This document shows positions 18,290 to 25,968 of a DNA stretch of 64,000 nucleotides, piece after piece (position 1 is the first letter of the stretch; every line of letters starts with the position of its first letter). Made by a program: the position numbers and the translations under genes. The notes under the pieces were generated by a model. The model saw only the letters and a list, made by a program, of their open reading frames with translations. It did not search any database and had not been told where the DNA came from. This DNA comes from Corallococcus macrosporus DSM 14697 (GTDB taxonomy: Bacteria > Myxococcota > Myxococcia > Myxococcales > Myxococcaceae). The DNA lies in NCBI RefSeq assembly GCF_002305895.1, contig NZ_CP022203.1, forward strand, positions 2,706,501 to 2,770,500, in the 5' to 3' direction.

Positions 18290-18382
18290 TCAACAACCCA
18301 GGTCCGGCTGACGACAGCAGGCACACGACGGACAGCAGCGGCTGAAGCACGGCGCGGCGGTCGGTGTGAGTGGGTGCGTCAT
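18290..18382 (-). CDS. Cysteine-rich leader peptide 1 (30 aa)
   Basis: Thirty codons, ATG at 18382 to TGA at 18290. Cys at 12, 16, 17, 20, 22, 23 and 30; the core reads CFSRCCPSCACC. Four of seven Cys codons are TGT. Codons 26-29 contain the segment able to pair with the following terminator. It resembles the second leader in having CC and CxC clusters, so the two may be duplicates. The best upstream promoter match predicts a transcript beginning about five bases before the ATG, and no Shine-Dalgarno is present, suggesting leaderless translation. Inferred role: sensing of Cys-tRNA charging for the sulfate-assimilation operon. Confidence 0.82.
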   Translation of the reverse strand: MTHPLTPTAAPCFSRCCPSCACCRQPDLGC

Positions 18383-18393
18383 CGAGGAGCCCA

Positions 18394-18423
18394 ACGCTAA
18401 CGCCTGCCGCGGGCGGGCGTCAA
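18394..18423 (-). promoter_or_regulatory. Candidate promoter of the sulfur operon
   Basis: Minus strand TTGACG (18423-18418), an 18-base spacer, then TAGCGT (18399-18394). The -35 matches five of six consensus positions, the -10 three of six. Predicted start near 18387, just before the ATG of leader peptide 1. No other good match lies between here and cysH. Confidence 0.5.
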
Positions 18424-18610
18424 CCGGCCCTCACGGAAGAGGCGCGGACAAGGGCTCGTTCCAGAGGGGGCGGTCGCTCGTCCGCCTGGTCTCAAGGCGT
18501 GTGGGCCGACCTTGGAAGGGGGCGGGGAGCCGGGCCCTCGTTGCCCCTGAGGTGATGGGCACCACCTTTGCGGCAAGCCGGATTCACCCGTCACCCATTG
18601 GAGGCCATTG

Positions 18611-19048
18611 ATGGCGAGCACCAACAAGGACGTCGAGACGCTCAACTCCTTCCTGCGCGGCGAAATCTCCGCCGTGGAGACCTATCGTCAGGCGATCGGG
18701 CACGTGTCGGACGGACTGGCCCGTGACGCGCTGGAGTACTGCCAGCACGACCACGAGCACCGGGTCGAGGAGCTCCGCGACCTCATCCAGAAGATGGGCG
18801 GTGAGCCCGCCAAGGGCTCCGGCATGTGGGGCACCTTCGCCAAGCTGGTGCAAGGCGGCGCGGACGTCCTGGGCGAGAAGGCCGCCATCCAGGCGCTGGA
18901 GGAGGGCGAGGACCATGGCCTGGCCGACTACCAGCGGGACGCGGACCAGGTGCATGGCGAGGCCCGCCGCTTCGTGCGGATGGAGCTGCTCCCCGCCCAG
19001 AAGCGGACGCATGAGCGGCTCAGCCGCCTCAAGCGCACCCTGCACTGA
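18611..19048 (+). CDS. Ferritin-like DUF2383/PA2169-type protein
   Basis: 145 residues, all helical, predicted four-helix bundle. Typical features: LNSFLRGEISAVETYRQAI near the N terminus and DHEHRVEELRDLI, with Glu/His positions that could bind metal; the family belongs to the ferritin-like superfamily, is often stress-associated and has no firm function. Start at ATG 18611 rather than the TTG three bases earlier, with GGAGG at 18600-18604 in good position. Single gene followed by a strong terminator. Confidence 0.85.
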   Translation: MASTNKDVETLNSFLRGEISAVETYRQAIGHVSDGLARDALEYCQHDHEHRVEELRDLIQKMGGEPAKGSGMWGTFAKLVQGGADVLGEKAAIQALEEGEDHGLADYQRDADQVHGEARRFVRMELLPAQKRTHERLSRLKRTLH

Positions 19049-19068
19049 GGGCGCGGGCAGAAGGCCCG

Positions 19069-19108
19069 CCGGCCGGGTGGCGCATCGCGGCCACCCGGCC
19101 GGTTTTTT
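19069..19108 (+). terminator. Intrinsic terminator
   Basis: CCGGCCGGGTGG (19069-19080) pairs with CCACCCGGCCGG (19091-19102), followed by six T. Strong factor-independent terminator for the ferritin-like gene. Confidence 0.92.
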
Positions 19109-19256
19109 CTCAGGCCGTGCGACACCGGCGGCGGCGCTGGTAACCCGCTCCGTTACAGGTCGCGCATCCCCTGAATCCCCTCCATGCGGGCGCTGGAGCT
19201 TGTGGGCACGCCGTGCGATACCTGGGGTTGGCCCATCGCGTTTGGGGAGGCGGAGC

Positions 19257-20030
19257 ATGTCGCCGGACCGCGGTTCATCGGAACGTGATTCACGTCCGGA
19301 GGAAGTCTCCGGCGAGGAACCCCGGACCGTCCCCGCGACCACCGCCTCGTTGATGGATGCCAGCCACGCGGGGACGCTGAGCGCGGGCTGCGAGGCCCTG
19401 TTCCGCTCCACGGAGACGACGCTCCAGTGGGCCTGGCGGGTGCTGAAGTCCGCGAAGGCGGGCCCTGGCGCGGGGCCGCTGGCCACGTCGGCCCGGCAGT
19501 GCGCGCTCGAGTTCCTGGACCGCGTCCCGCCCCACGTGCGCCGGGGCGTGGCGGAGCTGCTCGGGTACAGCAGCCTGTGGCAGGCGGTGTGTACGCGGCT
19601 GGGGCGCCCGGTGGCGCGCTCCAACGAGGAGCTGCTGCACGAGCTGGGCGAGGACCTCCAGGTCCTGCTCCACGGCGCCCAGGCGCGGCTGGGCACCGCC
19701 GCCGCGCTGGAGCAGGGGCTCCTGGTCCACCTGGGCCGGCTGCGGGACTCGCGCCGGGCGGAGCCGGGGGCGCCCCTGGAGCTGCGCGCGGCGCTGGACG
19801 CCTTCACCCATTCGCTCGCCGAGCTGATGACCGCGGCCAGCGCCTACCGCCGCGCGTGGGAGGCCGCGGAGACGGAGCTGTCGGAGTCCGCGGCCTGGCT
19901 GGGCGCCGGAGACCCGGGCTTCTGCGCGTGGATGGCGGACCACCTGTCGGAGACGGTCTTCGCGTGGCGCAATGCCCAGGCCTCCGTCCGCATGCTGCGC
20001 GAGCTGGGCGAGCTGTCCCACCCGCCCTGA
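19257..20030 (+). CDS. Hypothetical helical protein
   Basis: 257 residues, no signal peptide or membrane segment, mostly alpha-helical, acidic and alanine/leucine-rich from about residue 30 on. I recognise no family. Start at ATG 19257 with GGGGAGG six bases upstream. Codon use matches the neighbours, so it is probably a real gene. An inverted repeat GTAAC-N7-GTTAC at 19140-19156 in its upstream region could be an operator. Convergent with the Cys-rich protein on the minus strand, 21 bases away. Confidence 0.65.
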   Translation: MSPDRGSSERDSRPEEVSGEEPRTVPATTASLMDASHAGTLSAGCEALFRSTETTLQWAWRVLKSAKAGPGAGPLATSARQCALEFLDRVPPHVRRGVAELLGYSSLWQAVCTRLGRPVARSNEELLHELGEDLQVLLHGAQARLGTAAALEQGLLVHLGRLRDSRRAEPGAPLELRAALDAFTHSLAELMTAASAYRRAWEAAETELSESAAWLGAGDPGFCAWMADHLSETVFAWRNAQASVRMLRELGELSHPP

Positions 20031-20051
20031 GCCTGGCGCCGCCCGGGCGCG

Positions 20052-21146
20052 TCACGCCTCCACGAGGATGCGGTGCCGGTACAGCTCCAGCAGGACGTCC
20101 TCGGACAGGTCCGCCTGCTTGTGCTCGCGCAGGTGCTGGCGCACGGCGGCCACGGGCTCGCGTCCGGTGAACTCCACGAGCAGGCCGTAGGCCTCGCCGG
20201 GCAGGGCCACGGCGTCGTATTCGCTATAGGCGCCCAGCGCCACGCTGCCGTCCTGCATCCACTGCACGGTGGCATCGGGGTTGAGCTTGAGGGTGCGCGG
20301 CAGCCTGGGCGACACGGCGGTGTCGTGGAGCTTCTCCAGCGTCTTCAGCTCGATGGTGCCGTCCAGGCCCAGCAGCTTCTCCAGCCCATCCGGGGGCAGT
20401 GACTTCACCAGCCGGTAGCATTCCCGGTAGTAGTCGAGCTCCAGGCCTTCGTAGCCCTTCCACAGCGCCGCGTAGGCCTTGGCGGGCGGGGCGGTGTCGT
20501 CCAGGTCCTCCACGGTGAGCGGGCCCGGCTGCGTCTCCGCGCGGTCCTTGCCGGAGAGCACGTATTCGGGGAGGAGCTGGAGCGCCGTCCAGCGGGAGAG
20601 CTGGATTTCGGCCAGCGTCAGGTACGTCTTGAGGGACATCCAGAACTTGCGGCCGTCCGCGCCCGCCACGTACTTGCAGAAGAAGGTGGAGCAGACGGCC
20701 TCGCGGTAGGGCCAGATGGTGCAGCCGCCGCTGTCCATGGAGAAGTAGCCGCAGCGCAGGGACGCGGCCCGGCCGAAGAACTGGTGGCCGTTCTTGTAGA
20801 GGAAGTGGAACTTGGCGGGCGGCTTCACCCACTGCGGTGTGACGCCCACGCGGCTGGCGACCTTCTCCTCCATGCGGCGCCGGCCCTCGGCCAATTCGGG
20901 GCGGTCATCCGACAGCAGCGCGCCCACCAGGTAGTTGGGCAGGCGAGGTGAATAGGTGCAGCACTTGGTGTCCGGCCGGAACATCCGGTCCACGCCGTCC
21001 ACCGAGGCGACCGTGCCCTGCGCGGTGTCCTGACACATGGCGCAGTTCGCGCACGTGGCCTTGCGCTCCTCGGGGACGTCCTGCCGGAAGAAGCCGGGGA
21101 GGAGGTCGCGGTAGAGCAGGGGCAGGCTGTCGAGCAGGCGTGGCAT
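20052..21146 (-). CDS. Cysteine-rich protein, YkgJ-like
   Basis: 364 residues with no export signal. The N-terminal part has CANCAMC (about 32-38), a CC pair near 62 and two later Cys, one in LRCGYFSMDSGGCTIWPYREAVCSTFFC-like context (about 130-157, split here for brevity: RCGYF, GGCTIWPY, CSTFFC). Such spaced Cys sets resemble the YkgJ/UPF0153 zinc- or iron-chelating proteins. The remainder is unrecognised. Likely a metal- or Fe-S-binding protein of unknown role. The next minus-strand gene upstream encodes another Cys-rich protein, exported, and the two could be linked. Confidence 0.7.
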   Translation of the reverse strand: MPRLLDSLPLLYRDLLPGFFRQDVPEERKATCANCAMCQDTAQGTVASVDGVDRMFRPDTKCCTYSPRLPNYLVGALLSDDRPELAEGRRRMEEKVASRVGVTPQWVKPPAKFHFLYKNGHQFFGRAASLRCGYFSMDSGGCTIWPYREAVCSTFFCKYVAGADGRKFWMSLKTYLTLAEIQLSRWTALQLLPEYVLSGKDRAETQPGPLTVEDLDDTAPPAKAYAALWKGYEGLELDYYRECYRLVKSLPPDGLEKLLGLDGTIELKTLEKLHDTAVSPRLPRTLKLNPDATVQWMQDGSVALGAYSEYDAVALPGEAYGLLVEFTGREPVAAVRQHLREHKQADLSEDVLLELYRHRILVEA

Positions 21147-21172
21147 GGCGGCTCCGGGAAGGTGTCCTCCGA

Positions 21173-21196
21173 CGCGCCGGATGACTCCCCGGCGCG
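21173..21196 (-). terminator. Candidate hairpin between two Cys-rich genes
   Basis: Perfect 8-bp stem CGCGCCGG/CCGGCGCG with an 8-base loop, downstream of the exported Cys-rich gene on the minus strand. No T tract on that strand, so termination there is uncertain; it may also stabilise the mRNA end. Confidence 0.4.
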
Positions 21197-21242
21197 GGCT
21201 TTCTTCCCGGAGCCTGATGAGCGGAACGACGCGTCGAGCGGC

Positions 21243-21605
21243 CTAGAAGTAGCAGACGGAGTCGAGACCGCAGTAGCCCTGAACATCACCACACTGGCAG
21301 TGGTAGTCCTCCGCACAGAACATCGCGTGGCAGAAGGGGCCGCCCGGGCCGCCGGTGCCACCACCCGTGCGATAGGTGTACTCGCACACGTTGTTCGTGC
21401 AGGTGGCCGTCTGCGCGCTGGGACACGCGTCCGCGCACTGCCAGTCCTCGTCACAGAAGGACTGGAAGCAGATGGCCATTGATGCGCTCTCAGTGCTCTC
21501 GCAAAGCAACTCGGGCCCGGAGTCGATGGGGTCGGCGGCCGCGACGGTCGCGAACGTCAGCAGCAGGGCGGCACTCCAGGCGAGGGGACGGCGGGTGACG
21601 GACAT
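21243..21605 (-). CDS. Small exported cysteine-rich protein
   Basis: 120 residues. A clear Sec signal peptide (MSVTRRPLAWSAALLL..., cut likely after about residue 24 in VAAADP) is followed by a domain with about 14 Cys, including FCDEDWQC, CADACPS, CTNNVCEY, FCAEDYHCQCG. The pattern suggests a disulfide-rich knot. There is a glycine linker TGGGTGGPGG. No homologue recognised. Probably periplasmic, surface or secreted. Start at ATG 21605; the longer upstream frame lacks coding character. Confidence 0.75.
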   Translation of the reverse strand: MSVTRRPLAWSAALLLTFATVAAADPIDSGPELLCESTESASMAICFQSFCDEDWQCADACPSAQTATCTNNVCEYTYRTGGGTGGPGGPFCHAMFCAEDYHCQCGDVQGYCGLDSVCYF

Positions 21606-21929
21606 GATGGCTCCTGACGCCGACAACCCGGGCGGTCGTGCACGGGAATGTCGGGCTGTCAAAGAATACCAGGGGGCGTCAGGGATGAACGGTCGTCTGC
21701 TTTGGCCCGGGTTTTCAATGGCAGACATTTGCCCGGGCTCAGGATTCGTGACGCGCGAAGATTCCGTCCCGGCTGCCGGGTTTGCCGCATTGCTTCCTGG
21801 CGGTGCGGGTGGAACACGTAATCGTGAGTCGTGTTTCACCCGCGCAGGCAGGGCAAAAAGCGTGGCTGCAGGTGAAATCGCGCGATGACCTGACGGTCCA
21901 AGTGGCGTGTCCGGTAGGCTACGGCTCCG
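21606..21929. other. Divergent intergenic region
   Basis: 324 bases between the exported Cys-rich gene (-) and the acyltransferase-like gene (+), with lower GC than the surroundings, as expected for a promoter region. It contains two GCCCGGG blocks about 26 bases apart. I see no convincing gene; the small plus-strand frame that reaches into the next gene has poor codon bias and no ribosome binding site. Confidence 0.45.
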
Positions 21930-23489
21930 ATGTCGTGGGTCATCCCCCCGTTGACCGCTCGGAGGCGTTCCTTGGACGGTTCCGGTCCCCTCCCACTGCC
22001 GCTTGAGACCCAGGACGTTGGCGTCAGCGGACGCGTGCATTCGGCGCTGACACACCAGTTCCCGCACCTGCATCCGGTGGCGCGTCAGGCCATCAGCGGG
22101 CTCGTGCGTTGCTGTGATGGATGGCGGCGGTTGTTCCCCGCGCGGCGGCCGACGCACGTGGTGCCCGCGCTGACGACGTGGGAGCAGTTCCTTTCCACGG
22201 AGCCCCGCTCGCGCCGCGCCATGGTGACGGTGCAGCCGCTGGGCGTGGACCTGGAAGGGGGCTTCTGGGCGGCGGTGCTCCTGGCGAACGTGGCGCGCTG
22301 GTACCGCGGCAGCCTGGGCGTGCGCCGGCAGAACCAGCCCCTGGACGTCTGGGTGGCGCGGTTGGGCCGCGAAGGCACCGACGCGCGCCAGCGCGCCCCG
22401 GACCCGGAGGTCCTCACCGCCGCCGTCACGTGTGAGGACGGCGGGTTCCAGGTGGTGCGCCTGTCGCTGGAGGACGCGGCGCTGACGCCCGGCGCGGTGG
22501 CGGCGCTGCTGGCGCGCGCGCCGGTGCGCTCGCTGGCGGAGTCACGCCGGGAGGGCGTGTTCCCCCAGGTGGTGGTGGACCGCGCCGCACGAGGCGCCAG
22601 CGCGTGGGCGTCCCATCTGCTGACGTCGAGCGCCTGGCTGGGGGCGCGCGTGGACGCGGCGACGGGCGCGCTGGAGCTGAGCATCGACCACCTGGTGATG
22701 GATGGCACGGCGATGGCCGAGCTGTCGCTGGCCGCCTCGGTGGGGCTGCCTCGGCGGGCGGACCCCGCGGAGCTGGGCGACTGGCTCACGGGGCCGGACG
22801 AGCCGTCGCCGGTGCTGCGGGTGGAGTTGCCGGAGGGGCTCGACTTCCGCAACCTCACCTGCGCGATGCTCCAGGCGGTGCGGCGAGCCGGCGAGGGCGT
22901 GTTCCCCGTCGACAACCCCACGCTGCTGGTGCCGGTGCTGCCTTCGTCGCCGCACACCGTGGCGCGCAAGTGGCGGCGCATCGGCATCGCGGTGATTCCC
23001 TCGCGGACACGCCTGGGCCCGATGACGCCCACGCACGTCGCGCACCTGCTGGAGCAGACACGGCGGGGCGGAGGCGTGCTGGAGGACATCTTCGCCACGC
23101 TGTACGCACCGGCGCTGCCGTGGTGGATGCCGTCGCTCACCACGCACGGCTTCGCCTTCACCCCGTTGCTGCGGCAGGTGCCCGCGGCCCTGGGAGGTAA
23201 TGCCCTGCTGTCCAAAATCACCCTGGAGGTCGACGATGATGACGCGCTGGCGCGGCATCCCGCGCTCTTCTTCAACACGATGCGGCCGCTGTGCGCCGTG
23301 GGGGGCGGTGTGGCCCTCTGCGTGACGGAGGTCCTCCACGCGACGCCGTCGGGCGCGCGCAAGCGCTTCTTCGCGGCCCTGGCGGGCAGTGGCGCCCTGG
23401 GCACACGCGCGCGGCTGCTGGCCTTCCGGGACGTGCTCGTCGCGGAGGCCCTCCGCAGGTCCCGGCCGGCACGTCCGATGCTTCCTTGA
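21930..23489 (+). CDS. Acyltransferase-like protein with HxxxDG motif
   Basis: 519 residues. His254 and Asp258 in DHLVMDGTAMAEL match the HxxxDG active-site motif of the CoA-dependent acyltransferase superfamily (chloramphenicol acetyltransferase, NRPS condensation domains, PapA, wax ester synthases). Size and two-lobed layout fit that fold, but I cannot identify the DFGWG-like second motif with certainty, so this is a remote assignment. No signal peptide. Start ATG 21930; a later TTG at 21972 is possible. The next gene begins 33 bases downstream on the same strand, suggesting an operon with a ferritin-like hydrolase. Confidence 0.55.
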   Translation: MSWVIPPLTARRRSLDGSGPLPLPLETQDVGVSGRVHSALTHQFPHLHPVARQAISGLVRCCDGWRRLFPARRPTHVVPALTTWEQFLSTEPRSRRAMVTVQPLGVDLEGGFWAAVLLANVARWYRGSLGVRRQNQPLDVWVARLGREGTDARQRAPDPEVLTAAVTCEDGGFQVVRLSLEDAALTPGAVAALLARAPVRSLAESRREGVFPQVVVDRAARGASAWASHLLTSSAWLGARVDAATGALELSIDHLVMDGTAMAELSLAASVGLPRRADPAELGDWLTGPDEPSPVLRVELPEGLDFRNLTCAMLQAVRRAGEGVFPVDNPTLLVPVLPSSPHTVARKWRRIGIAVIPSRTRLGPMTPTHVAHLLEQTRRGGGVLEDIFATLYAPALPWWMPSLTTHGFAFTPLLRQVPAALGGNALLSKITLEVDDDDALARHPALFFNTMRPLCAVGGGVALCVTEVLHATPSGARKRFFAALAGSGALGTRARLLAFRDVLVAEALRRSRPARPMLP

Positions 23490-23521
23490 ACCCTCTTGGT
23501 CTTCCGTCACGCGAGCTCTCC

Positions 23522-24376
23522 ATGGTCTCCCCCCACGACCCCGGACGCATCCGGCCGCGACCGCACCTCAAGTTCCCCTTCGACGCGAGCTTCCCGCGCA
23601 TCTGGCACCGCAACGGCCCTGGCACCACGCACCTGTGGAACGGGCTCAACCTGCTCTTCCCCCAGGGCGAGCGGTTCTTCGTGCGCAGCGTCAACCACTA
23701 CCTGCCGCGGTTGGCGGACGCGCCAGCGCTGCGCGCCCAGGTGAAGGCCTTCTTCGCGCAGGAGGGCAAGCACGCGCACGAGCACCAGGACTACATCGAG
23801 CTGCTGGAGTCCCAGGGCTACGACCTCCACCGCTTCATGCAGCGCTACAACGCCTTCTTGTGGGGCCTCGTCGACGGGCGGCTGCCCCCGTCGCTGCGGC
23901 TGTCCATCACCGCCGCGTTGGAGCACTACACGGCGCTGATGGGGGAGCACACGCTGACGCTGGGGGTGTTCGCGGACGGCCACCCGGCGATGCGCGGCCT
24001 CATCGAATGGCACGCCGCGGAGGAGATTGAGCACAAGGCGGTGGCCTTCGACGTGCTGCGCCTGGTGGCGCCGGGCTATGGGCTGCGCGTGCTGGGCATG
24101 GTGCTGGGCGTGGCGTCGCTGTTCGCGCTGTGGTTCGCCGCCACGGTGATGTTGCTGCGCCAGGAGCGCGGCCTGGGGTGGACGGGGCTCCTCCGCGAGC
24201 TGTGGCGGGCCCACCGGAAGGACCCGGTACTGTTCCGTGTGCTGGGCCGGGGCATGTGGCAGTACCTGCGCCCGTCCTTCCACCCGTTGGACAACGACAA
24301 CCTGGCGCTGGCGAGGGCGCACCTGGCGACGTTGGAGGCTTCGGCCTCGGACCTCCCGAAGCGCGAGGCGGCGTAG
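23522..24376 (+). CDS. Metal-dependent hydrolase, PF10118 family
   Basis: 284 residues. Helical protein with FFAQEGKHAHEHQDY and IEWHAAEEIEHKAVAFDV, the Glu/His pattern of the PF10118 'predicted metal-dependent hydrolase' family, related to di-iron ferritin-like proteins. A hydrophobic stretch near 190-215 (VLGVASLFALWFAATVMLL) suggests membrane association. Exact reaction not established. Start at ATG 23522. Likely cotranscribed with the acyltransferase-like gene upstream. Confidence 0.8.
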   Translation: MVSPHDPGRIRPRPHLKFPFDASFPRIWHRNGPGTTHLWNGLNLLFPQGERFFVRSVNHYLPRLADAPALRAQVKAFFAQEGKHAHEHQDYIELLESQGYDLHRFMQRYNAFLWGLVDGRLPPSLRLSITAALEHYTALMGEHTLTLGVFADGHPAMRGLIEWHAAEEIEHKAVAFDVLRLVAPGYGLRVLGMVLGVASLFALWFAATVMLLRQERGLGWTGLLRELWRAHRKDPVLFRVLGRGMWQYLRPSFHPLDNDNLALARAHLATLEASASDLPKREAA

Positions 24377-24467
24377 GGGCGTGGCAGGACGCCTGGTGGG
24401 GGAGCATTCCGCGTGGCCAGCGCCCCCTGGCGGAACGTGCTGGCCACAGCGAGGGTTCCTGGCTCCC

Positions 24468-25787
24468 GTGACACGCCGCCCACCGTCCTGGCGATTCCTG
24501 CTCGCCGTGCTGCTGTGCGGGGCCTTCCCGTTCCAGGCGAGGGCCTTCAGGGTGCAGGACCACCGCGCGCTCACGCAGGCCGCGCTCGACGCGGCGGTGG
24601 CGTCCGGGGCAGGGGCGGGGCTCGCGGAGCACCGGGGCCAGGTGGTGCATGGCGCCACCGCGGAGGACTGGAACCTCCACGTGAAGTGGACGGGCTGGCA
24701 CCACTTCTACCGCCCGGAGGGGGCGCTCTCCTCCGTCCTGCGGCGAGGCTCGGAGGACCGGGTCCGGGCGCTGTGGGACGACGCCCTGGAGGCCGCGCGC
24801 AACGGCGACCTGCCGCGAGCCTGGGACCGTGCCGGACACCTGGCCCACCACCTCCAGGACATGGCGTCTCCGCCGCACGTCGTCCCGGTGAACCATGGAC
24901 TCAGCGACGGCTTCGAGCGCTACGGCGTCGGCGCCTCGCTGAAGCGCCTGCCACGCCGCGAGGTGTCACCGATGTCCGGGACGGACGCGCAGCGGGCGCT
25001 CGCGCGGGAGACGCTGGAGGCGGTGCGGACCGGGACGCTGGCGACGCAGGACGGCGGCGCGCTGCCCTGGAGCGCCTTCTGGTCCGAGCCAGACTCGGCG
25101 TCGCCCGGTGCCTTCGGCGTCTATGGCCCGGTGGGCAACGCCTTCGGCCGCGGCGAGGTGCGCTGGAAGGGGACGCGACAGCGCATTCCTCCCGCGGGGC
25201 CGGCGGCCTTCATGGATGACCGCGTGGCTTCGGCGGTGGCGTACTCCGGCGCGTTCCTGGCGTGGGCGGCGCAGCGCTTCGAGGAGGTGTCGGCGCCGGA
25301 CGCGGCGTTCGTCGCGCTGCGTGCCTTCCAGCCCTCACCCGAGCTGTCACTGGAGGCGCTGGGCGGCATCTTCTCCGATGCGCGAGGCACGGCGCCTGTC
25401 GTGGGCCTGCGGGGCTCGCTGCCGCTGCCCCATGGCCTGGGGCTGTCGGTGGACTGGACGCGAGGCCTGGAGGGCGGCGCGGCGCCCAGGGCCAGGCCGG
25501 TGGGCGGTTGGGCCTTCTCTGTGTTGTCCCCGCCGCTCATCGCCTGGCGGCCAGGGTATGCCTGGGGCGTGGACGTGCGCGCATTGGCCGGCGTGGGGCT
25601 GCGCACCTGGGAGGGTGGGGATACTCGCCTGGGCGTGCCCGTGGGGCTGCGCGCGCACGTGCCGCTGGGCGCGAACCTCGTCGCCAGCACGGAGGTGCTC
25701 TACCAGGGCCTGCGCCCCCCTGGCGTGACGTGGGCGCATGGCTTCACCTGGAGCCTGGGGTTCGGCGTGGCCTGGGGGGACCGTTAG
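24468..25787 (+). CDS. Exported phospholipase C/nuclease-like protein with C-terminal beta region
   Basis: 439 residues from a GTG start. Signal peptide with cleavage after ARA (about residue 26), so the mature protein begins FRVQDHRAL. The N-terminal domain has the His/Asp pattern of zinc-dependent phospholipase C and S1/P1 nuclease folds: HGATAEDWNLH, GWHHFY, GHLAHHLQDMASPPHVVPVNH. From about residue 300 the sequence is glycine-rich with alternating hydrophobic strands and could form a small outer-membrane barrel. Possibly surface-anchored lipase. The GTG at 24468 is the only start that gives a proper signal peptide. Confidence 0.7.
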   Translation: MTRRPPSWRFLLAVLLCGAFPFQARAFRVQDHRALTQAALDAAVASGAGAGLAEHRGQVVHGATAEDWNLHVKWTGWHHFYRPEGALSSVLRRGSEDRVRALWDDALEAARNGDLPRAWDRAGHLAHHLQDMASPPHVVPVNHGLSDGFERYGVGASLKRLPRREVSPMSGTDAQRALARETLEAVRTGTLATQDGGALPWSAFWSEPDSASPGAFGVYGPVGNAFGRGEVRWKGTRQRIPPAGPAAFMDDRVASAVAYSGAFLAWAAQRFEEVSAPDAAFVALRAFQPSPELSLEALGGIFSDARGTAPVVGLRGSLPLPHGLGLSVDWTRGLEGGAAPRARPVGGWAFSVLSPPLIAWRPGYAWGVDVRALAGVGLRTWEGGDTRLGVPVGLRAHVPLGANLVASTEVLYQGLRPPGVTWAHGFTWSLGFGVAWGDR

Positions 25788-25968
25788 CGCGCACGCGGTG
25801 CTTCCCGTTTTGTCCCGAGCCCTGCGCAGGCTCTGACGTGCGGGGGATACCTACCGTGGCACCTGTCCGCATGTCCGGCAGGCGTCCCGGCGTGAACTCT
25901 TCACGCGCCGGGCCGACGCACGGTGATAAGGACGGCCCCGCTGTTACCCAGAGCCACGACTTCGACCC

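Noticed and set aside
18383-18610. A plus-strand 81-codon frame upstream of the ferritin-like gene
   Set aside because: It overlaps the promoter and leader of the sulfur operon on the other strand, lacks a ribosome binding site and domain, and shows poor codon bias.
21782-22006. A 74-codon plus-strand frame overlapping the start of the acyltransferase-like gene
   Set aside because: No ribosome binding site, no recognisable domain and poor third-position bias; it overlaps the real gene in another frame.
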